From an uncultured Lachnospiraceae bacterium (GTDB taxonomy: Bacteria; Bacillota; Clostridia; Lachnospirales; Lachnospiraceae), in contig CAJUHQ010000056.1 in the NCBI GenBank assembly GCA_910586095.1, positions 1 to 22,139 of the forward strand: a stretch of 22,139 nucleotides of DNA, in the 5' to 3' direction. A model generated the notes under the pieces. It ran no database searches. It was not told the DNA's origin and saw only the letters and a list, made by a program, of their open reading frames with translations. The translations under genes were made by a program, and so were the position numbers. Shown here piece by piece: positions 1 through 7,198 of the stretch (its first letter is position 1; each line of letters starts with the position of its first letter).

Positions 1-1254
1 ACCACGGATTGTTCCAGGATAAGCACGAAGATTCTTTTCTGGATAGATGTAGACCATACGACCGCATGCAGATGAAGTACAAGGGTTTTCACAAAAACAA
101 TGGCGGTGGGACTTCTTAGCTGTTTTGTTGTAGACCCATTTCATTTTGGGACAGACGAACTTGAAAGTAGGTATGCCGCTTCTTAGATTTGATTTGCTGC
201 CTTCTGGTTTCATGGGAAGTAAAGGATCATGGGGACAACAAGGAAGCCCATCTTCATTGATTGTATAATGAGCATTTTCAAGATGTGCCCTTGTATTGAG
301 GGGGATATATGCTTGAGAAAAGTGCCTGTGTTCACCAAAAGTATCACCAGAAAGAAGCTCTTTATAAAGCTGTATCGTATCAAAAGCGGCATCTCCCAGG
401 AAGATTTTGGGATTGATTAAGGGATGCTTACGGAAGAAATCTTTCAAGGTTGGAATGAGAAGCTTTGAATCATGGGCACATTTATCTTCATCTGGTGAAT
501 CTGATTTTTTGTCAACAGTGATATCGGGATGGGCTGCCATAAAGTCCTTGTTGTAAAAGGAAATATGACGAATGATGCCTAAACCATTCGTAATAATGCC
601 AAACTTAAAGACATAACAGAAATGTCCATTGACATAAAGCTGTTTGATTTCCGGATTGGCAGAGGCGTGGGACGGCATGGAGCTGTATGCAGCAGCATAA
701 GGATTGTAGTTTTTGTCGCCCCCTATGGATTTAGCATAAGCTTTTAATTGCTTAATGATCCGGTTCGCGTATTTGGGATTATTTTCAGAAACAAAAGCTT
801 CAATACCAGAAGAATCAAAGATGGTCATATCCGCTTTTGCAGAGTCAATAGCCTTGCAGATGGGTTCGGTAAGATCAACAAGGTGATCGAATACAATCAG
901 CAGGTCATCTAAAAAGTCTTGTTTAAAACGGGTAATTTTGGAAGCGTCAGGGACTTTGGTAAAACCGCAGAACTCACGAAGTGGTTTTGAGTAAGCGAGA
1001 AAAGTCAAGAGAAGCTGGTCTGTATGGATAGAAAAAATACGTTGGATGATCAAAGCCCAAAGAAAAGCATGCAAAGGGTATTTACGGGATCTTCCCGTTG
1101 ATGCATAAAAATGATTTCTAAAAGAAATCGGGATAATTTCATCAAGATCGATATGAGTTTCTAATAGGGAAAGAAACGCAGGTTTGTCATTAACAAATTT
1201 TTCGTGACAATCTGAAAAAATATCTGCCAAAGAAAGCTGTTTATATGGTATCAT
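1..1254 (-). CDS. DDE transposase, partial (cut by left window edge)
   Basis: The minus-strand frame is open from the ATG at 1254 to the window edge (418 codons, no stop), so the C-terminus is missing. The N-terminal 120 residues resemble the DUF772 region of IS1182/IS5-like transposases, with an FYASTGRSRKYPLHAF segment at 49-64 and a PDASKITRFKQDF segment at 102-114. Probable catalytic aspartates are D147 (TIFDSSGIEAF) and D288 (FLGDAAFD). The catalytic Glu should lie beyond the edge. A run of cysteines at 339, 340, 368, 386, 388, 392 and 397 resembles the Cys-rich insert of IS1182-type enzymes. An AAAGGAG site lies about 14 bases before the ATG. The frame is intact, so the element may be active if the missing part is intact. 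Family assignment (IS1182-like) is from motif resemblance only. Confidence 0.85.
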   Translation of the reverse strand, partial: MIPYKQLSLADIFSDCHEKFVNDKPAFLSLLETHIDLDEIIPISFRNHFYASTGRSRKYPLHAFLWALIIQRIFSIHTDQLLLTFLAYSKPLREFCGFTKVPDASKITRFKQDFLDDLLIVFDHLVDLTEPICKAIDSAKADMTIFDSSGIEAFVSENNPKYANRIIKQLKAYAKSIGGDKNYNPYAAAYSSMPSHASANPEIKQLYVNGHFCYVFKFGIITNGLGIIRHISFYNKDFMAAHPDITVDKKSDSPDEDKCAHDSKLLIPTLKDFFRKHPLINPKIFLGDAAFDTIQLYKELLSGDTFGEHRHFSQAYIPLNTRAHLENAHYTINEDGLPCCPHDPLLPMKPEGSKSNLRSGIPTFKFVCPKMKWVYNKTAKKSHRHCFCENPCTSSACGRMVYIYPEKNLRAYPGTIRG

Positions 1255-1263
1255 AGGTATCAG

Positions 1264-1337
1264 AATAACTCCTTTCTTGGGTAATGGTTAATGGTTTCTA
1301 GACAACTCTATTATACCATATCCAAGGAGGAGTTATT
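1264..1337. repeat. Inverted repeat over the transposase ribosome binding site
   Basis: AATAACTCCTTTCTTGG (1264-1280) and CCAAGGAGGAGTTATT (1322-1337) pair over 15 positions with one small internal loop, separated by about 41 bases. In the minus-strand transcript the arm nearest the gene contains the transposase AAAGGAG site. The far arm would be present only in transcripts that start outside the element. Confidence 0.7.
1310..1318 (-). promoter_or_regulatory. Extended -10 promoter for the transposase
   Basis: On the minus strand TGGTATAAT (1318 to 1310) is a consensus -10 with the extended TGn element. No good -35 lies 16-17 bases upstream, which fits an extended -10 promoter. Initiation would fall near 1303, leaving a leader of about 50 bases that excludes the outer arm of the 1264-1337 inverted repeat. 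Confidence 0.5.
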
Positions 1338-1432
1338 TGTTTTTTAGTAACAAAAGATGCCGTATTTATGCGGATTGTGGCGTTTCGCAAACGTCTAGAA
1401 CACATTTATAGAGAAAGGAGCCAATTTTTGCA

Positions 1433-3259
1433 ATGGAACAATTATTTTTGGACCTTTTTATCCTTAGTATTGCAGCAAGCTATTTAATTGTTGCTGTACT
1501 CATTGTCCGAGTTTTACTATGGAGAGCACCAAAAAGTATTTATCGCTTTTTATGGTTACTTGTAGGATTGCGACTGATGGTTCCATTTTCAATTGAATCT
1601 ATATTCAGTCTAGTTCCAGCCAAAACTGCAATTCAAGAAAATACTTATTTGTATCATCATCTAAGCGATCCACAAACTCCGCAAGAAAATTTTTTATATT
1701 CAAACAATGACCTATCTTCTTTGCAGGAGAAGCCAAATTTTACCACAAATACTACAGTCTCTCAGAAGCCACAACAGCGTTTTTTATATTTTGCATCCAA
1801 AATATGGATGACAGGGGTATTTCTTTTTATAGTTTATTTTATTGGTAGCTGGTATCAGCTCAAGAACAAAGTTCGCACAGCAGTTCCATGTACTTATGAA
1901 CACATAAAATATTATCAATGTGATACGATTCTCGCGCCTTTTTTATTTGGGCTAATCCTCCCCAAAATATATATACCATCCTATATGCTTACTACCAAAA
2001 CAAGTTTTGAAAATAATAATCATACTCTACTATATGTTTTGCAACATGAATTGGCACACAGGCATAGAGGCGATCATCTACTCAAACCAATCGCTTATCT
2101 ACTCCTTGCACTTCATTGGTTTAACCCTTTTGTATGGGTAGCATACTTATTGTTTTGTCGTGACATTGAATTGTCATGTGATGAACAAGTGATAAAAAAA
2201 TTAGAACCACTTTATAGAGCCGAGTATTCTCAAGCACTTTTATCCTGTTGTGTTGGTCGCAGTTTTACTGCTGCCTGTCCTATTGCCTTTGGCGAGATCG
2301 GTATCAAGCAACGCATTAAAAGTGTGATGCACTACCGCAAGCCAACCTTATGGATCTGTCTTGTGACAGCAATTACCTGCGCTGTAATTGTATTATGCTT
2401 TATGACTCAGAAAAATGCCCAACCTGTACTTTCTTTAAAAGCGAATGATCTTTCCACCATTTTATCGGCTGACAGTACACTAACCCCTATAGAAACTTCT
2501 TCTGTTTTCACTCTCTATTTACCTGATACTCTCGCCAAAAAACTTTATTTTGAAGTAGTAAATGATCTAGAAGTGATTGTGTGTACTGCTGACCAAACAT
2601 TTGATATTGGAAAATTATATGTTATGCCCCCAAATGATATTACAACCAGCATGACGCGCAATGAATTTTATTTTGTAGGAAATTATGGTGCTAACCAACT
2701 ATTAAAGGATTACTATGCCTCCTTTATTCAAAAGGTAGATGTCTATGATGGCAACGTGCCAGATCTCACTGATTTGGAAGCTCAAACAGAAGGTATTATT
2801 GCTATTCCAAATGCAGATGGATCGATTTTGCCCCAATTGCTCCCCAACGCTGATAAGAACTATCAAACTAATTTTCTAGGAACAAATGAAGATTTATTCA
2901 CTGCGTTGTCAAATGATAATACATTATTGTGTTATATTTTTATACCCTATGGTTATTGGAATTCTGACAAAGACCAAGAACTTATCAGTTTACAGCAAGA
3001 GTTTCTTGCATACTTAGACAACATAGAAGTGACAGAAGTTTTATTGTCACAAGAAGATTATTATAATACAACAAACACGGCCTTTTATATTGGAACAATC
3101 GAAGATGCCATTACCCAAACCCAACAGGAGATCGATATCATGAAAAAACAACTTGCAGACACTTCTGAACCCACACAACAAATTGCAATTCGAAAAATGA
3201 TACAGGAGCTAGAGTCGCGAAAAGCCGTCTTGTTATCACAACGTAAAGAAGTAGAGTAG
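1433..3259 (+). CDS. M56 family (BlaR1/MecR1-type) membrane metallopeptidase
   Basis: 608 residues. Membrane segments at about 8-30, 36-56, 122-141, 222-241 and 303-323 surround a zinc peptidase core: HELAH at 205-209 and a downstream ELSCDE at 246-251, the usual M56 arrangement. In BlaR1/MecR1 this domain transmits an extracellular signal by cleaving a repressor. Residues about 325-608 form an extracytoplasmic region without a penicillin-binding SxxK/SxN sensor that I can recognise. They end in a charged, probably coiled-coil segment (about 565-608). The start is supported by AAAGGAG at 1414-1420. No BlaI-type repressor gene is next to it; the insertion sequence sits immediately upstream, leaving little room for a native promoter. 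The ligand is unknown. The family call is firm, the function is not. Confidence 0.85.
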   Translation: MEQLFLDLFILSIAASYLIVAVLIVRVLLWRAPKSIYRFLWLLVGLRLMVPFSIESIFSLVPAKTAIQENTYLYHHLSDPQTPQENFLYSNNDLSSLQEKPNFTTNTTVSQKPQQRFLYFASKIWMTGVFLFIVYFIGSWYQLKNKVRTAVPCTYEHIKYYQCDTILAPFLFGLILPKIYIPSYMLTTKTSFENNNHTLLYVLQHELAHRHRGDHLLKPIAYLLLALHWFNPFVWVAYLLFCRDIELSCDEQVIKKLEPLYRAEYSQALLSCCVGRSFTAACPIAFGEIGIKQRIKSVMHYRKPTLWICLVTAITCAVIVLCFMTQKNAQPVLSLKANDLSTILSADSTLTPIETSSVFTLYLPDTLAKKLYFEVVNDLEVIVCTADQTFDIGKLYVMPPNDITTSMTRNEFYFVGNYGANQLLKDYYASFIQKVDVYDGNVPDLTDLEAQTEGIIAIPNADGSILPQLLPNADKNYQTNFLGTNEDLFTALSNDNTLLCYIFIPYGYWNSDKDQELISLQQEFLAYLDNIEVTEVLLSQEDYYNTTNTAFYIGTIEDAITQTQQEIDIMKKQLADTSEPTQQIAIRKMIQELESRKAVLLSQRKEVE

Positions 3260-3396
3260 AAGATCTGTTATTAGTATTCAAGTATAGAGATTTTGTGATT
3301 GTATATAATAAAAACTATGTTCTTTGTATATATAATTACTAAGACCTTTATAATTGTGTCAATAACAGCATAAACAGTCCTAAGTCAAAAAAGTTA

Positions 3397-3425
3397 TTGA
3401 CTAACATGTATCCTATCTGTACAAT
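3397..3425 (+). promoter_or_regulatory. Sigma-A promoter for the DUF308 gene
   Basis: TTGACT (3397-3402), 17 bases, TACAAT (3420-3425). A 6-base dyad, TATCCT (3409-3414) and AGGATA (3427-3432), brackets the -10 and could be an operator. The leader to the ATG at 3510 would be about 78 bases. Confidence 0.65.
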
Positions 3426-3509
3426 AAGGATAATACTATGAAACAGCCTACAGATGGGCAATTGGACAATATCTAATTGACAGAACTTGAATAAGGGAGG
3501 GCATTGCAG

Positions 3510-4082
3510 ATGAAATCAATTCTACAAGATCTAAAACACAATTATTTCATAAATGCAGTCATTATGGTGGTATTGGGTCTTATCCTTATCATATGGCCTA
3601 CATTATTGGGAAATATCCTTTGTTATCTTCTTGGCGGCGCACTTATTCTAATGGGAATATTTCAAGTCATAGGCTTTGTGCGCGGTGAACGCATTGGCCT
3701 TTATAACAAATTTACTGTGATTATGGGCATTATATTGATTTTATTAGGTATCTGGGTATGTGTAAATCCTCATGTGATTCAGTCTATTATTCCAGTTATT
3801 GTAGGCATCATTATGTTGATACATGGTTTGATGGATATTCAATATGCTCTTGATATCAAACATTCAGGAGCTTCAAAATGGTGGATTGCTTTGATTGCTG
3901 CTATTCTTACCTTTGGCATTGGTGTCTTTTTTGTCTTGAAACCATTTGCAATCTATGAGGTGAGTATGATTCTTATGGGAATCGCTATGCTTTATGATGG
4001 TGGATCAGACTTAGCACTTTTATTTTTTGCTCACTTAGCGCAGAAGGATACCGACCGCAGAATACGCGATTTTAAAGGCTAA
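3510..4082 (+). CDS. DUF308/HdeD-like six-helix membrane protein
   Basis: 190 residues, almost all in hydrophobic helices: roughly six membrane segments in three pairs, with short glycine-rich turns, as in the HdeD/DUF308 family. HdeD itself is linked to acid resistance in Escherichia coli, but the role in Clostridia is unknown. The start chosen is ATG 3510, nine bases after GGGAGG (3495-3500). The in-frame TTG at 3504 is only three bases from that site and is unlikely. The C-terminus is basic (about 180-190) and probably cytoplasmic. The gene has its own promoter and terminator, so it is monocistronic. It may be stress-related, but nothing here proves it. Confidence 0.8.
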   Translation: MKSILQDLKHNYFINAVIMVVLGLILIIWPTLLGNILCYLLGGALILMGIFQVIGFVRGERIGLYNKFTVIMGIILILLGIWVCVNPHVIQSIIPVIVGIIMLIHGLMDIQYALDIKHSGASKWWIALIAAILTFGIGVFFVLKPFAIYEVSMILMGIAMLYDGGSDLALLFFAHLAQKDTDRRIRDFKG

Positions 4083-4105
4083 ATGAAATTTGTCAGGCTT
4101 ATTTT

Positions 4106-4144
4106 GGCGTCATACTCCAAAAGAGTATGGCGCCTTTGTTTGTG
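4106..4144 (+). terminator. Rho-independent terminator after the DUF308 gene
   Basis: GGCGTCATACTC (4106-4117) pairs with GAGTATGGCGCC (4123-4134) over 12 bases with one G-T pair and a 5-base loop, followed by TTTGTTT. It separates the DUF308 gene from the serpin region. Confidence 0.85.
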
Positions 4145-4224
4145 CACACAAACGTAGAGAGGAACTATACAGCAAAAGCTGCACGTTTGGCGCGAATACT
4201 AAAAATTTTTAATTATTTTATATC

Positions 4225-4271
4225 AAAATGCAACCAATGATTTCCATAATCCTTCTTACTTTATAAGAAGG
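4225..4271 (+). promoter_or_regulatory. Probable ECF-type promoter of the serpin 1-sigma operon
   Basis: AAAATGCAACCA (4225-4236) is followed after 14 bases by CCTTCTTA (4251-4258), which begins an 8-base dyad ending TAAGAAGG (4264-4271). The same box, spacing (within one base) and dyad recur upstream of serpin 3 at 9388-9433. An AAC-containing -35 such as TGCAACC is typical of ECF sigma promoters, and CTTCTTA lies at -10 distance. No sigma-A promoter is evident here. That the sigma factor at 5700 reads it is an inference. Confidence 0.55.
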
Positions 4272-4316
4272 TTATATATAGTAAGAATATTGTAGAACTG
4301 AAAAAAGGAGGTCATT

Positions 4317-5648
4317 ATGAAACAAAAAAATAATTTAAAAAAACCTATCAAGAAAAAATTTTCTGTCAAACAATATTTTTTAACAGCATTGGCTCTCTCG
4401 TCGTCTGTGTCTTTAAATGGATGTTCTAATCCTACTTCGACGTCTATTACAGACGCAAATAATTCTACTACAAAAGACGCCTTTACACCAGCCATTGAAC
4501 AAAATCAGGAAGCTAGCGCCTACAATTCCATTCAAGACTTTAGTTATGATCTCTTTGCTCAAACTATAAACACAACCAATCCCGTTTTATCTCCTGTATC
4601 AGCCTACCTTACTCTTTCTATGGCTAGTTTAGGCGCAGATGGAGATACTAAAGCAGAATTTGTTACTTTGTTAGGTGATGACTACATAGATTGGATTGTT
4701 TATATTACAAATTTTTTCTCTCTCGATTCTAAAAATACTAAATTATCTCTCGCAAATTCTGCGTGGATGGATGATTTGTTCACAGTAGAAAAGGATTGGC
4801 AACGCGACATTGACGACCTGTTAGACGCAGAAACATTTGTGGCAGATCTAAGCACAACCGAAACAATGGACAATATGAATGGTTGGGTCAAGTCACATAC
4901 AAATGGATTAATTGATCATATGATAGAAGAACCATTTCCACCATCTGCGTCCTTAGTTTTGTTCAATACCATTTATTTTAAGGCAAAATGGGACTCTCCA
5001 TTTGAGTCATCAAAAACTTATGCAGATACATTTACGCCAACAACATCCGAGGACAAAACTCCTTTTAAAACAAATATGATGCACAAATCCCATTTTTATG
5101 CGGATTATCTCGCAAATGATTTTGTGGAGGGCCTGATTTTTCCGTACCTCAATCAAAAAAAGACAGACGGAAATCTTGCCTTTATAGCACTTAAACCTAG
5201 ACAGGACAACACAAACATACGAGATCTCTATGACCAAGTAACCAGTGACGTGATAGAAGATTTGTTAAACAATAAGCAAAATAAACTGATTAACACCAAA
5301 CTTCCTAAATTTACAATTTCGTTTAACCAAGTCTTAAACAATAGCTTGCAAAACATGGGATTACTCACGGCGTTTGATATAGATAGTGCTAATTTTTCGC
5401 GATTGGGACAAACAGAGAATGAGCACAATCTATATATTAGTCTGATTCGGCAAAAGGCAAAAATTATTGTAGACGAGGAGGGCACAGAGGCTGCTGCAAC
5501 TACAGAACTAGAACTTAGGGATGGCGGTGCACTTCTTGAAACTGCGATGGATGTTTATTTTGACCAGCCATTTCTTTATATAATCTTGGATATGGACCAA
5601 AATATCCCAATTTTTATTGGTATTCTTGACCAGCCAGATTCCATATGA
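4317..5648 (+). CDS. Serpin 1, lipoprotein serine/cysteine protease inhibitor
   Basis: 443 residues. A basic N-terminus and hydrophobic stretch end in the lipobox LNGC (33-36), so C36 should be lipidated and the protein displayed on the membrane. A Ser/Thr-rich linker (37-66) leads into a full serpin fold: NPVLSPVSAYL at 88-98, LANSAW at 145-150, NTIYFKAKWDSPF at 217-229, and the C-terminal FDQPFLYIILD at 415-425. The hinge EEGTEAAATTE (387-397) has the P15 Gly, P14 Thr and small-residue run expected of inhibitory serpins, which trap proteases by loop insertion. By alpha-1-antitrypsin spacing P1 is near G403 (loop LELRDGGALLE), but the loop is about four residues longer, so R401 is another candidate. 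AAGGAGGT precedes the ATG. It lies first in an operon with the ECF sigma factor. The target protease is unknown. Confidence 0.93.
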   Translation: MKQKNNLKKPIKKKFSVKQYFLTALALSSSVSLNGCSNPTSTSITDANNSTTKDAFTPAIEQNQEASAYNSIQDFSYDLFAQTINTTNPVLSPVSAYLTLSMASLGADGDTKAEFVTLLGDDYIDWIVYITNFFSLDSKNTKLSLANSAWMDDLFTVEKDWQRDIDDLLDAETFVADLSTTETMDNMNGWVKSHTNGLIDHMIEEPFPPSASLVLFNTIYFKAKWDSPFESSKTYADTFTPTTSEDKTPFKTNMMHKSHFYADYLANDFVEGLIFPYLNQKKTDGNLAFIALKPRQDNTNIRDLYDQVTSDVIEDLLNNKQNKLINTKLPKFTISFNQVLNNSLQNMGLLTAFDIDSANFSRLGQTENEHNLYISLIRQKAKIIVDEEGTEAAATTELELRDGGALLETAMDVYFDQPFLYIILDMDQNIPIFIGILDQPDSI

Positions 5649-5699
5649 AATAAAAAAGTATTACAAAATCTATAATCTCTATAGCAGGAGGTACATACA

Positions 5700-6257
5700 A
5701 TGGAAGATGAAGCAATTATTGATCTTTATTGGAAACGTTCGCAACAGGCAATCGCAGAAACATCTAGCAAATATGGTAGTCGTTTACAAAACCTTTCTGT
5801 AAACATCCTCCATGACATTGAGGATGCAAAAGAATGTGTAAATGATACTTATCATGCCACATGGAATACGCTCCCACCAGAACGTCCTAGCTTTTTCTTT
5901 GCATACCTAGCAAAATTGACACGCCACTTTTCATTTGGAAAATATGATTATCATCACGCCAAAAAACGCAATGCAACTATTGTAGAATTAAGCCAAGAGC
6001 TAGAAAATTGTATTTCTGCCCCTAATGATTATGAGACAAGAATAGACAGCGAAGAAATAGGGAGGGTATTAAATACATTTTTGCACACCCAATCCATTGA
6101 AATGCGCAGAGTTTTTGTACGTAGATACTGGTATGCAGACAGTATCCGCGATATTGCAAAGACTCTTCATATCAGCGAGAGCAAAGTAAAGTCCATCCTT
6201 TTTCGGATGCGAAATAAACTTAAAGAGTGTTTGGATAAGGAGGGCATTGCATTATGA
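5700..6257 (+). CDS. ECF-family RNA polymerase sigma factor
   Basis: 185 residues. Sigma region 2 (about 8-85) includes the DAKECVNDTYHATWNTLPP segment at 42-60 and the -10 reading helix near FAYLAKLTRHFSF. Region 4 (about 125-180) has RRVFVRRYWYADSIRDIA and an HTH that ends in KVKSILFRMRNKLK. It begins 51 bases after serpin 1 with an AGGAGG site and no terminator between, so the two are probably one transcript. Its last four bases, ATGA, overlap the next gene, which implies translational coupling to the probable anti-sigma partner. It likely redirects RNA polymerase to the TGCAACC-type promoters before serpins 1 and 3, giving positive autoregulation. The family call is firm and the target promoters are inferred. 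Confidence 0.9.
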   Translation: MEDEAIIDLYWKRSQQAIAETSSKYGSRLQNLSVNILHDIEDAKECVNDTYHATWNTLPPERPSFFFAYLAKLTRHFSFGKYDYHHAKKRNATIVELSQELENCISAPNDYETRIDSEEIGRVLNTFLHTQSIEMRRVFVRRYWYADSIRDIAKTLHISESKVKSILFRMRNKLKECLDKEGIAL

Positions 6258-7063
6258 ATGGAAGAGATTTACTGGATGCGATGGAATATATCAGTGATGA
6301 TTTAGTCGAGGAAGCTGCACAATCACCACAAAAACCTCGCTTTGCGATTTCTAAATGGGCGGCTATGACAGCAGGCGCAGCAGCAATCTGTCTATCTGTC
6401 CTAACCTTTACTAAATGGCAACATACAAAGGAAACACCAAATGAATTTTCTTCTGGTGCTGGAAGTATGTCTGGCTCTTGTACACCAAATGCACAAATTA
6501 CCGATATTCCTGAAAATGCATCTGTGGATCAGGGTACATCCTCTACAACTACTGGTGCCACAGAGGGAACAAAAACAATAGATGATTTGTCTTCAAATAC
6601 TACATATGATACTACTGATCCACAACAGACCATAATAGAACAACAAAAACGCCTTGATACAACAAGTAGTTCAAAACAGAGTAGTATCATAGAAGATTTT
6701 CCACCAAAACATCCAGACAGAGAGAATGGAACACTAGAAAGTAGTTTTGTCGCTCCAATGATAGGAGAGTATCTATATTCTTCTTTATTACAGTCTGCTA
6801 TCAGTTACTATACTCAATCCGCAGAAACTACTATGGAAATTGTCTATCATGTACACATAGCACTTTTTGATAGCGCTGCTCAAAAAATAACAGATATTGA
6901 AGTACTCTCAACAGAACAGGAACGTCTGTTACAACTGGATTATGAGGTTAGTCTTTCAGAAGAAAATGAGTTGACAGGTCTACTTACTCAACAAGAACTG
7001 GAATCATTCACGCCTTATTCTGATTATGGCTATGTGATTTATCTTATTTCAGAACAAGACTAG
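6254..7063 (+). CDS. Membrane-anchored probable anti-sigma factor
   Basis: 269 residues, overlapping the sigma gene by ATGA. A short cytoplasmic head (1-34; MNGRDLLDAMEYISDDLVEEA) precedes one membrane helix at about 35-53, followed by an extracellular part. This layout and position fit the partner proteins that follow ECF genes in Clostridia and are presumed to hold the sigma factor at the membrane. No zinc-binding HxxxCxxC anti-sigma motif is present. Residues about 57-165 are a low-complexity Ser/Thr/Asn/Gln-rich linker without predicted structure. Residues about 166-269 look folded (SFVAPMIGEYLYSSLLQSA onwards) and match no family I recognise. The exposed linker would be an easy protease target. 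The anti-sigma role is inferred from context. Confidence 0.72.
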   Translation: MNGRDLLDAMEYISDDLVEEAAQSPQKPRFAISKWAAMTAGAAAICLSVLTFTKWQHTKETPNEFSSGAGSMSGSCTPNAQITDIPENASVDQGTSSTTTGATEGTKTIDDLSSNTTYDTTDPQQTIIEQQKRLDTTSSSKQSSIIEDFPPKHPDRENGTLESSFVAPMIGEYLYSSLLQSAISYYTQSAETTMEIVYHVHIALFDSAAQKITDIEVLSTEQERLLQLDYEVSLSEENELTGLLTQQELESFTPYSDYGYVIYLISEQD

Positions 7064-7110
7064 CTTTTATCACTTTGTTAGTAACCAAGCCGCATGGACA
7101 TCTATTGTTA

Positions 7111-7128
7111 TGAAAGTTTTTACTTTCA
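7111..7128 (+). other. Small hairpin between anti-sigma gene and serpin 2
   Basis: TGAAAGT (7111-7117) pairs with ACTTTCA (7122-7128) across a TTTT loop. It is AT-rich and lacks a following T-run, so it is a poor terminator. It could be a processing or stability element in a message that continues into serpin 2. Confidence 0.3.
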
Positions 7129-7198
7129 CAACAGAACAATATCTAAGAAAATGAAAAAATCAATTAAAATTTATTTTAAACAAAAAGGAGGACTTTTT

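Larger units (their letters stand above)
1..1405 (-). mobile_element. Insertion sequence, right end only in window
   Basis: The transposase and its leader define the end of an insertion sequence that continues beyond the left edge. The exact boundary is not visible because the other end is missing. It should lie between the inverted repeat (ending 1337) and the ribosome binding site of the M56 gene (about 1413). Small dyads here (TTCTAGAC at 1296-1303 with GTCTAGAA at 1393-1400; CGTTT-CGC-AAACG at 1381-1393) may belong to the element's terminus. The end coordinate given is approximate. Confidence 0.5.

Noticed and set aside
229..420. Plus-strand frame opposite the transposase
   Set aside because: It lies antisense to a long intact coding frame and has no ribosome binding site or recognisable product.
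1296..1400. TTCTAGAC/GTCTAGAA pair as the terminal inverted repeats of a small mobile element
   Set aside because: Eight bases only, 100 bases apart, at an unknown element boundary; no target duplication seen.
3504..3509. Upstream TTG start for the DUF308 gene
   Set aside because: It is only three bases from the GGGAGG site; ATG 3510 has ideal spacing.
4149..4189. CAAACGT/ACGTTTG inverted repeat upstream of serpin 1 as a regulatory RNA
   Set aside because: Pairing is short, with a 14-to-1 asymmetric bulge; not convincing alone.
7111..7128. Hairpin before serpin 2 as a terminator splitting the operon
   Set aside because: The stem is AT-rich and there is no T-run after it.
7094..7198. Longer N-terminus for serpin 2
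   Set aside because: It would place about 35 residues before a lipoprotein signal peptide, and the strong AAGGAGGA site serves ATG 7199.
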